DNA of 5,070 nt from an uncultured Myxococcales bacterium (GTDB lineage Bacteria; Myxococcota_A; UBA9042). Position 1 is the first letter of the stretch; each line of letters opens with the position of its first letter. The stretch covers positions 1 through 5,070 of the forward strand of contig CALGHC010000865.1 of NCBI GenBank assembly GCA_937915965.1. The letters are read 5' to 3'. The notes beneath the pieces are model-generated. The model had not been told where the DNA came from. It saw nothing but the letters and a program-made list of their open reading frames with translations, and ran no database searches. The position numbers and the translations under genes were made by a program. Of the stretch, positions 1 through 4,722 are shown piece by piece.

Positions 1-255
1 AACTACCGCTACCCGCGCGGCGAGTCGTATGTGGATGTGATCCAGCGCCTTGAGCCAGTGATCGTCGAATTGGAGAGACAGACGAGCCCCGTGATCGTCG
101 TCGCTCATCAAGCCGTGCTCAGGGCTTTGTATGCGTATTTTGCCAATCAGCCCCCTGATCAGTGTCCACACCTCCCCATGCCCCTGCACACCGTCATCGA
201 GCTGGCGCCCGAACCCTATGGCTACGACGAGCGCCGCATTCGCCTGGGCCCGTGA
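1..255 (+). CDS. C-terminal fragment of fructose-2,6-bisphosphatase / bifunctional PFK-2/FBPase-2 (PFKFB-type)
   Basis: Partial gene, cut by the window start; 84 residues are visible before the TGA stop. They match the end of the histidine-phosphatase half of eukaryotic-type 6-phosphofructo-2-kinase/fructose-2,6-bisphosphatase almost block for block: YRYPRGESY at visible residues 2-10, QRLEPVIVELERQ at 15-27, AHQAVLRALYAYF at 35-47, and a PLHTVIELAP strand at 61-70. In this family His36 of the HQAV block is the second catalytic histidine, and Gln37 and Arg41 line the sugar-phosphate site. The enzyme removes the 2-phosphate of fructose 2,6-bisphosphate in the cytoplasm. The phosphohistidine RHG motif and any N-terminal kinase domain lie outside the window, so I cannot tell a bifunctional enzyme from a lone phosphatase. 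A generic phosphoglycerate-mutase-family enzyme is less likely, given how closely the blocks match PFKFB. Confidence 0.88.
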   Translation, partial: NYRYPRGESYVDVIQRLEPVIVELERQTSPVIVVAHQAVLRALYAYFANQPPDQCPHLPMPLHTVIELAPEPYGYDERRIRLGP

Positions 256-337
256 ACCCCGAACTGCCGTTCGTTCAGACGCCTGGACCGCCCAAGGCTT
301 GCATCCAGACGAATCGTTCTGCAAAACACGGCTCGCA

Positions 338-387
338 ACGATCCCCAGCGGCGGTCTCGTCTGGGGCCACCCCGGTCCAGGGATCGT
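338..387 (+). promoter_or_regulatory. Nested stem-loop in the leader of the UshA-like gene
   Basis: An 8-bp perfect inverted repeat, ACGATCCC (338-345) with GGGATCGT (380-387), encloses a second hairpin at 361-375 (GGGG, loop CCA, CCCC, extended by a T-G and a C-G pair). A competing perfect pairing, CCCCAG (343-348) with CTGGGG (361-366), would exclude both. The outer arm ends 6 nt before the Shine-Dalgarno. No T-run follows, so this is not a classical intrinsic terminator. It could affect translation or mRNA stability of the next gene, or it may be chance in GC-rich sequence. A weaker bulged stem at 281-298 is the only terminator-like structure after the upstream gene. Confidence 0.35.
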
Positions 388-393
388 CCCGAT

Positions 394-400
394 GAGGAGA
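394..400 (+). promoter_or_regulatory. Shine-Dalgarno of the UshA-like gene
   Basis: GAGGAGA lies 4 nt before the ATG at 405. It supports this start, which also gives a protein opening with a positively charged tip and a hydrophobic segment. Confidence 0.8.
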
Positions 401-404
401 ACCA

Positions 405-1763
405 ATGAAACCTGAAATCAAAGCCTTATTGGTCTTTCTGGCCGTCGGCGCCGCCGTCGCGTGGTTCCTCTTTGCGAGCGACGGCTCCGGTCCACCCAAA
501 CCCACGGTCGACGTGCCAGCCGCTACCGCGGGAGCGCCGGCCTCCGCGCCGGTCGTTGTCGCCAGCCCGAACCCCTCGTCGACTGCTTCAGCTGGCGCAG
601 CTGGCGCGGCTGGCGCACCCGGCGCTGCCGAGCGCGAGGAGGCGCCCGCTGCCCCAGACGAGGTTTCGCTCTATTTCACGGCCAACGGCATGGGCGAGAT
701 CGAGGACTGCGGATGTCAGGCGCGGCCCCTTGGCGGTATCGCCAAGCGCGCGCAGTTCATCACAGATCGCGCCAAGCGGTACGCGGCGAGCCTGGCTGTC
801 GACGCGGGTGGCTCGCTGGCAGCTGACGCCGAGATCGTGATTGAGACGCCTGACGAGCTCGCCGATCGAAGCGACGCAATCTTCGCGTCGATGGCACAGA
901 TGGGCTACGTCGCGCTCAATGTCGGCGCCCGCGACCTGACCGTCGGCGTCGATGTGCTCAAGGCCAAGGCCAAGGCGCACGGCATCGCGCTGGTATCGGC
1001 GAACCTGGTCGACGCCAAGACCCGCAAACCAGCCTTCGAGCCGTGGATCGTTCGGCCCTTGGGCAAGATCAAGGTGGGCATCTTCGGTCTGGTCACCTCC
1101 TCACCCGTGGCTCGCAAGGCCCGCTTCGACGACCAGGGCCTGGCCATCGAAGCGATGATCCCCGCCGCGCGCGCTGCGGTCGCCGCGCTGCGCAGCGAAG
1201 GCGCCGATGTCATCATCGTGCTCAGTCAGCTCGCCCGAAAGGAGATCGACGCGCTGGGCGACGAGGTCCCACAGATCGACCTCGTGCTTGGATCGACCGA
1301 CATGGAGCTCACCCAGCGCCTCGAGCGGCTTGGCCGCGGCTTCCACGCTGATCCGTACAACAAAGGCAAGTGGATCGGAGAGCTTCGCCTGCGCGTGGGC
1401 AAGAACGCCGACCGCTGGTTCGCCAACGCCTTCCGCAGCAAGGTCGACATCGAGCTGGTCAGCCTGGAGCGCCAGGCAGGCTGGTACACCAAGAAGTTCG
1501 CAGAGGAAGACGCCCCCGGCGCGACCAAGACGATGGACGAACGCGAGCGCAAGTTTGCCGAAGAACGCTTCGTCAATGTGCGTGCGAAGTTGCAGCGGGT
1601 TCGCATGGAGCGCGAGGGTGAGATCGACGCGACGGCCGACTCCAGCGTCCTCGACCTTGAGCTCTTCCCGTTGGGCGAAGAGGTCACCGAGGACCCGGCG
1701 GTTCGTAAGATCCTCGACGCCCACGAGCACCGCTTCCCGCAGCGCCCGAAGCCGGGGCACTAG
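405..1763 (+). CDS. UshA-like DCGC protein, membrane-anchored or exported; degenerate 5'-nucleotidase/metallophosphatase fold
   Basis: This 452-residue protein begins with a short basic tip and a hydrophobic helix (residues 6-24), followed by an Ala/Pro/Gly linker (about 28-85). There is no lipobox cysteine, so it is either anchored by the helix or cleaved by signal peptidase I, and acts outside the cytoplasm. Residues 87-332 follow the order of blocks of UshA/5'-nucleotidase metallophosphatases: a first strand (LYFTANGMGEI), DCGC at 101-104, PLGGIAKRA at 108-116, VDAGG at 132-136, MGYVALNVGARDL at 166-178, VIIVLSQ at 269-275 and IDLVLGSTDM at 291-300. By eye every usual metal ligand is replaced, so phosphatase activity is doubtful. 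The DCGC pair is kept; I recall relatives annotated as UshA-like (seleno)proteins, where one of these cysteines can be selenocysteine, suggesting a redox role. Residues 355-405 are charged and probably helical. EDPAVRKILDAHE at 429-441 is a C-terminal helix typical of relatives. The gap of 149 bp and its own strong ribosome-binding site leave it unclear whether it is co-transcribed with the preceding gene. The substrate is unknown. Confidence 0.8.
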   Translation: MKPEIKALLVFLAVGAAVAWFLFASDGSGPPKPTVDVPAATAGAPASAPVVVASPNPSSTASAGAAGAAGAPGAAEREEAPAAPDEVSLYFTANGMGEIEDCGCQARPLGGIAKRAQFITDRAKRYAASLAVDAGGSLAADAEIVIETPDELADRSDAIFASMAQMGYVALNVGARDLTVGVDVLKAKAKAHGIALVSANLVDAKTRKPAFEPWIVRPLGKIKVGIFGLVTSSPVARKARFDDQGLAIEAMIPAARAAVAALRSEGADVIIVLSQLARKEIDALGDEVPQIDLVLGSTDMELTQRLERLGRGFHADPYNKGKWIGELRLRVGKNADRWFANAFRSKVDIELVSLERQAGWYTKKFAEEDAPGATKTMDERERKFAEERFVNVRAKLQRVRMEREGEIDATADSSVLDLELFPLGEEVTEDPAVRKILDAHEHRFPQRPKPGH

Positions 1764-1780
1764 CTGGCCGAGCTCGCCGG

Positions 1781-1820
1781 AGTTGGCGGCGTTTGGCGGC
1801 GCTTGACGGCGTTCGGCCGC
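1781..1820. repeat. Four degenerate 10-bp direct repeats
   Basis: Four consecutive 10-mers (AGTTGGCGGC, GTTTGGCGGC, GCTTGACGGC, GTTCGGCCGC) each differ from the second by at most two bases. They lie 17 bp after the stop of the UshA-like gene and 34 bp before the larger 11-bp array. Confidence 0.5.
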
Positions 1821-1854
1821 GGGGACCGCTGCCCGGGCTGGCGGCGCGCTCGAA

Positions 1855-1973
1855 GCCGGATCCAGGCCGGATCCAGGCCGGATCCAGGCCGGATCCAGGC
1901 CGGATCCAGGCCGGATCCAAGCCGGATCCAGGCCGGATCCAGGCCGGATCCAGGCCGGATCCAAGCCGGATCT
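1855..1973. repeat. 11-bp tandem array, ten full copies plus a partial one
   Basis: The unit GCCGGATCCAG is repeated head to tail ten times from 1855 to 1964, followed by a partial copy GCCGGATC (1965-1972). Copies are identical except that units 6 and 10 end in A instead of G; the base pair before unit 1 is also AA. Each unit holds the palindrome GGATCC, and GGCC forms at each join. Adjacent GGATCC copies can pair across a 5-nt AGGCC loop, giving up to five tandem hairpins in a transcript from either strand. The array fills the gap between two convergent genes, where no T-tract terminator is visible, so it may end or protect both transcripts (inference). The repeats leave long open frames on both strands, but none has gene-like support. 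Confidence 0.93.
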
Positions 1974-2003
1974 GTCGGGTCCGCCCCTGTGGCCGCGCCG
2001 AAG

Positions 2004-4346
2004 CTACTTCAAGTTCTCGAAGGCGAGACAGATCTTGTTGCTGACGTTGGTGTTGAAGGTGTGTCGGGTCCAGCCGCGGGCGTAGTCCTGACCGTCCCAG
2101 CCACTCAAGCCGCCGATGTACAGCGCGTCCCCGGTCGAGTTGATGTAGCCGCTGCTGCCGTTCTTGTTCTTCAGGGCGTTGGCGTCGAAGCTGACCCAAT
2201 CGTCCTTGCAGTTGCCCGTGCGCGGCGTGCGCAGCTGCCAGTAGGGCTTGCCGGTACGCACGAAGTACTTCCAGCAGACGATCTCAACCTGGCTCGTCGT
2301 GAAGTTGGTCTGCAGGAACGAGGCGCCACCGTGGCTCCAGCCGTTCAGACCGCCGATGACCGTGCCGGCGGCGTGGCTCTGCAGGTACCAGTTGCTGTTT
2401 TGGCCATCCATGGCGGCGACCGTCTCGCGGACCCAGCCCGTTGGGCAGTCGTTGGCGTTGTTGTTGTCGCCGTCCGAGCGCCGCCCAACAAAGACCGGGA
2501 AGACTCCGTCCTTGGTCGCCGGATCGTCGTCGACGCCCATCACGCGAAGGCAGGCCTGGGTATTCTGGGTGCTCCAGTAGCGGTACTGGTAGCCGCTCTC
2601 GTCTTCGTTGCCGTGGCTGCTATACGACCACGAGTCGCGGCCGCCGATGAACATGCCTGCGTCCGTCGAGGCCACGTACGTGTTGTTGTCTGGGCCATGT
2701 GTCTGACTCGATGGCAGGGCGACCCAGCCGCTGGGGCAGCTGCCGCCGTTGCGTGTAAAGAGTGACGCATGCGGGTTGCCGCTCGACGAGTTGAAGGTCT
2801 TCCAGCAAACCCGTTTGGTCGCGCTGTTGGTCGGCACGCGAATGTAGATGTGCTCGGCGCCGTAGTTCGGGCTGTCCATCCCGCCCATGAAGAAGCCGTA
2901 TTCGTTGATGTTCATGTAGACGTAGTTGTTCTGCCCCCCCGCGATCGAGATGTCTTCGTCCTGCCAGCCGCTACCCAGACTCGTGCAGCTGCTCGAGGAA
3001 CGCAGCGAGACCACCACCGTGAACTTGCGCCCGAGCCCGATGCGGCCCGGCGACGCGGCGACCGAAGTGCTCACCAGTGTGTCGACGTAGGCCTTGTTGG
3101 TCGCGTCGCCGACCTCGCCTGGCGCGCCCAGGCCGCTGATCTTCTTGCCGCCCATATTCAGGTCGCCGCCGTTCCAGCCCGTGCTGCACTTCGGCGTACC
3201 GTCCGCGCTGACGCCGACCATCACCTGGCCGGTCACACACGCCTTGCTGACCTGAGCGAAGTTCTTGGTGTCGGCGTCGGTCGCGCAGATCACCTTGCCG
3301 CCGCCGTCGATTCCCTGAATCTGCTTGCCGGCCCCGCAGTCCTGAGTCGAAGTCGCGAAGGTCGTTCCGGTGTACTTGGTGTCGGCGTCCACGGCGCAGG
3401 TGGGCACGCCGTTCGTCTTGAAGCCGACCAGGACCTGCCCAGACGGGCACTCCTTCAGCTGTGCGAGCGGCGGCTTGCTGCCGAGGTCGGCGTAGCTGCC
3501 CGACGTAGCAACCGCGTGCAGACCTGCGCTCTTCGCATAGGGGCTCAGGTCGGGTCCGCCGACGAGGTCGGCGTATTGGCCGGACTTGGCGACCTTGTGC
3601 AGATCGGCGTTCTTCGCATAGGGCGCCAGATCGGGACCGCCGACGAGGTCGGCGTACTGGCCGGACTTGGCTACCTTGTGGAGATCGGCGTTCTTGGCGT
3701 AGGGCGCCAGATCGGGTCCGCCGTCGAGATCGGCATATTGGCCCGACGCAGCGACCTTGTGGAGGTCAGCGTTCTTGGCGTAAGGCGCCAGATCGGGCCC
3801 TCCGTCGAGATCGGCGTATTGGCCGCTGAGCGCGACCTTGGCGAGCTGGTCCTGCTTGGCGTACCCCGCGAGCGCGTCGGCAGCGAGCTGGTCGGCCGTG
3901 ATGCAGCCACTGCAAGCCAGCGATTGGGCGGACAGCGCGCGGATGGCGTATGGAACCAGTTGGATCGGCTGGACCGGCGCGACTGTCTCGCCGCCGACGG
4001 CGACTCCGACGAACGCCGCCTCACCGGATTGGAACACCTCGAGCTTGAGTGGCACGTTGGTGCCGACCGTGACCGCGAAGATGCCGCCGCTCACCTCGAC
4101 CGCGGTGGCGACGTCCTTGTAGACGACCTGCTTTCCCTCGGCGTCCGCGTAGAAATAGATGTCAATCCCGTACTTGCCGTCCGGAACCGGTCCGCCGGCC
4201 GCAGAGCGCAGATACCCTTGCAGGCCGATCGTCGGCGTCACGTCAGCAAAGGCCGCGGCGGAAATGGCCAGGACGGCGGCGAGCGCCAGGGTCGCGGCGC
4301 GCGCGGGCGACACGGAATGCGGACTTGGGAGCGGGCGCACCAACAT
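2004..4346 (-). CDS. Secreted modular repeat protein with tail-fibre-like modules and four C-terminal cysteine-paired repeats (adhesin-like, function unknown)
   Basis: A 780-residue exported protein. The start at 4346 is chosen because a GGAGGT Shine-Dalgarno precedes it and a signal peptide follows at once (hydrophobic 17-32, probable cleavage after AFA at 34). Residues 36-138 form a beta-rich head ending in VPYAIRA, a module common at the N-terminus of bacterial tail-fibre-like surface proteins. CSGCITADQLA at 145-155 is a linker type seen in the same proteins. Residues 170-277 are four 27-residue repeats (SGQYADL, PYAKNADLH), plus a partial fifth. Three C-x16-C repeats follow (C300/C317, C337/C354, C370/C387), two of them ending in DADTK. 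LNMGGKKISGLGAPGEVGDATNKAYVD at 396-422 is a classic phage tail-fibre linker, split here only by description: LNMGGKKISGLG then a DATNKAYVD motif. Residues 441-780 are four repeats of about 85 residues, each with a cysteine pair and a Trp and Gly-Gly motif. This suggests a trimeric or elongated stalk with a disulfide-held binding tip on the cell surface. No phage gene is nearby, so a resident surface protein is more likely than prophage. Binding target unknown. Confidence 0.85.
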   Translation of the reverse strand: MLVRPLPSPHSVSPARAATLALAAVLAISAAAFADVTPTIGLQGYLRSAAGGPVPDGKYGIDIYFYADAEGKQVVYKDVATAVEVSGGIFAVTVGTNVPLKLEVFQSGEAAFVGVAVGGETVAPVQPIQLVPYAIRALSAQSLACSGCITADQLAADALAGYAKQDQLAKVALSGQYADLDGGPDLAPYAKNADLHKVAASGQYADLDGGPDLAPYAKNADLHKVAKSGQYADLVGGPDLAPYAKNADLHKVAKSGQYADLVGGPDLSPYAKSAGLHAVATSGSYADLGSKPPLAQLKECPSGQVLVGFKTNGVPTCAVDADTKYTGTTFATSTQDCGAGKQIQGIDGGGKVICATDADTKNFAQVSKACVTGQVMVGVSADGTPKCSTGWNGGDLNMGGKKISGLGAPGEVGDATNKAYVDTLVSTSVAASPGRIGLGRKFTVVVSLRSSSSCTSLGSGWQDEDISIAGGQNNYVYMNINEYGFFMGGMDSPNYGAEHIYIRVPTNSATKRVCWKTFNSSSGNPHASLFTRNGGSCPSGWVALPSSQTHGPDNNTYVASTDAGMFIGGRDSWSYSSHGNEDESGYQYRYWSTQNTQACLRVMGVDDDPATKDGVFPVFVGRRSDGDNNNANDCPTGWVRETVAAMDGQNSNWYLQSHAAGTVIGGLNGWSHGGASFLQTNFTTSQVEIVCWKYFVRTGKPYWQLRTPRTGNCKDDWVSFDANALKNKNGSSGYINSTGDALYIGGLSGWDGQDYARGWTRHTFNTNVSNKICLAFENLK
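2007..3026 (-). other. Region coding for four C-terminal repeats of about 85 residues, one Cys pair each
   Basis: Residues 441-780 of the secreted protein split into four units, roughly 441-525, 526-615, 616-702 and 703-780. Each has a first cysteine (C454, C537, C634, C713), a Trp shortly after it (4 residues later in units 2-4, 7 in unit 1), a Gly-Gly 31-35 residues after the first cysteine preceded by hydrophobics (FFMGG, MFIGG, TVIGG, LYIGG), and a second cysteine (C514, C599, C691, C773) 57-62 residues after the first. The second cysteine is often in a VCWK context. The sequences are diverged, so this is an old expansion. I do not recognise the domain. Confidence 0.75.
3236..3449 (-). 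other. Region coding for three C-x16-C repeats
   Basis: Within residues 300-387 three units follow the pattern Cys, Gly at +3, GxxxxG-like core with a hydrophobic strand, and a second Cys exactly 17 residues after the first (300/317, 337/354, 370/387). The first two end in DADTK. The constant spacing points to one disulfide per unit in the oxidising periplasm or outside the cell. Confidence 0.7.
3516..3839 (-). repeat. Four in-frame 81-bp repeats (27 residues each)
   Basis: Units at 3759-3839, 3678-3758, 3597-3677 and 3516-3596 code for near-identical 27-residue blocks with SGQYADL and PDLAPYAKNADLH. Units 1 and 2 share DGG after YADL, units 3 and 4 share VGG, and unit 4 has PYAKSAGLH. A partial fifth unit (SGSYADLGSKP) follows and half a unit (GYAKQDQLA) precedes. 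SGSYADL-type blocks are familiar from tail-fibre stalks. Confidence 0.93.
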
Positions 4347-4350
4347 AGAG

Positions 4351-4356
4351 ACCTCC
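4351..4356 (-). promoter_or_regulatory. Shine-Dalgarno fixing the start of the secreted repeat protein
   Basis: On the minus strand GGAGGT lies 4 nt before the ATG at 4346. It decides against the in-frame starts further upstream, which would translate the 9-bp minisatellite. Confidence 0.8.
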
Positions 4357-4373
4357 ACGGCATCAAAGCTGAA

Positions 4374-4544
4374 ACGGATCAGACGGACCAGACCGGGCAG
4401 ACGGAGCAGACGGAGCAGACGGATCAAACGGATCAAACGGATCAAACGGATCAAACGGATCAAACGGATCAAACGGATCAAACGGACCAGACCGGGCAGA
4501 CCGGGCAGACCGGGCAGACCGGGCAGACCGGGCAGACCGGGCAA
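4374..4544. repeat. 9-bp tandem array, nineteen units, in the upstream region of the secreted repeat protein
   Basis: Nineteen contiguous 9-bp units. Seven identical ACGGATCAA copies sit at 4419-4481 and five identical ACCGGGCAG copies at 4491-4535, with a final ACCGGGCAA at 4536-4544. The start of the array (4374-4418) is mixed: ACGGATCAG, ACGGACCAG, ACCGGGCAG, then two ACGGAGCAG. The pair ACGGACCAG-ACCGGGCAG occurs twice, as units 2-3 and 13-14. The array ends 27 bp before the start codon at 4346, so it probably lies in the promoter or the untranslated leader. Because 9 is three codons, it stays open on both strands and produces false Leu-Ile-Arg and Pro-Gly-Leu repeats. Confidence 0.93.
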
Positions 4545-4681
4545 GCGAGGCGGCAGGGCGCGAGGGGGCGGCGCGTACCCGGACGACATCCTTCTCTTCG
4601 TATCATTCGCCGGCCCCGCTCTGCAACGGCAGGCGCGATCCACCAGCGTCGTCGCGCGCTTGCGGGTCGACCGCTCCACGA

Positions 4682-4722
4682 TCATCTCGGCCGGTCAAGG
4701 AGACAGCGGCCGACCGAGATGA
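4682..4722 (-). terminator. 13-bp stem-loop over the stop codon of the oxidoreductase gene
   Basis: In the minus-strand transcript UCAUCUCGGUCGG (4722-4710) pairs along its full length with CCGGCCGAGAUGA (4694-4682), with one G-U pair and a 15-nt loop that contains the stop codon at 4697-4695. On the plus strand that G-U becomes a C-A mismatch, so the structure favours the minus transcript. No U-tract follows, so it is either a non-canonical terminator or a 3'-end protecting hairpin. Confidence 0.5.

Larger units (their letters stand above)
4347..4694. other. Intergenic region between the oxidoreductase and the secreted repeat protein
   Basis: This 348-bp stretch has no gene that I can support. 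It contains the Shine-Dalgarno (4351-4356), the 9-bp array (4374-4544), about 140 bp of unique GC-rich DNA, and the 3' arm of the stem-loop at the end of the oxidoreductase gene. The promoter of the secreted protein should lie in 4545-4680 or within the array, but no convincing -35/-10 pair is visible. Confidence 0.7.

Noticed and set aside
281..298. Intrinsic terminator after the PFKFB-like gene
   Set aside because: The stem is six pairs with a bulged A and is followed by only two T residues.
1101..1964. Minus-strand open frame of 287 codons opposite the UshA-like gene
   Set aside because: Its start lies in the 11-bp repeat and the rest is antisense to a gene with recognisable family blocks.
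1855..1973. CRISPR array or cloning-linker artefact
   Set aside because: Units are directly adjacent with no spacers, so it is not CRISPR. Repeated GGATCC could suggest concatenated linkers, but the graded single-base variants and a decayed end copy look natural.
1803..2765. Long plus-strand open frame of 320 codons
   Set aside because: It runs through the 11-bp array and then antisense to the well-supported secreted protein gene; its product has no family resemblance and the frame is open because of GC-rich codon bias.
4374..4544. Replication-origin iterons
   Set aside because: Short direct repeats can be iterons, but there is no replication initiator, DnaA box cluster or AT-rich stretch nearby.
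4599..4626. Minus-strand promoter TTGCAG, 16-nt spacer, GATACG
   Set aside because: Position suits the secreted protein gene, but each hexamer matches the sigma-70 consensus at only about half its bases, which is expected by chance.
2004..4685. Longer version of the secreted protein starting at 4685 (893 residues)
   Set aside because: The extra 113 residues are mostly translation of the 9-bp array (Pro-Gly-Leu and Arg-Leu-Ile repeats), while the start at 4346 has a GGAGGT and is followed directly by a signal peptide.
4159..4722. Plus-strand open frame with Lys-Arg-Ile and Gly-Arg-Pro repeats resembling a basic or collagen-like protein
   Set aside because: The repeats are the 9-bp array read in frame, and the frame overlaps two real minus-strand genes.
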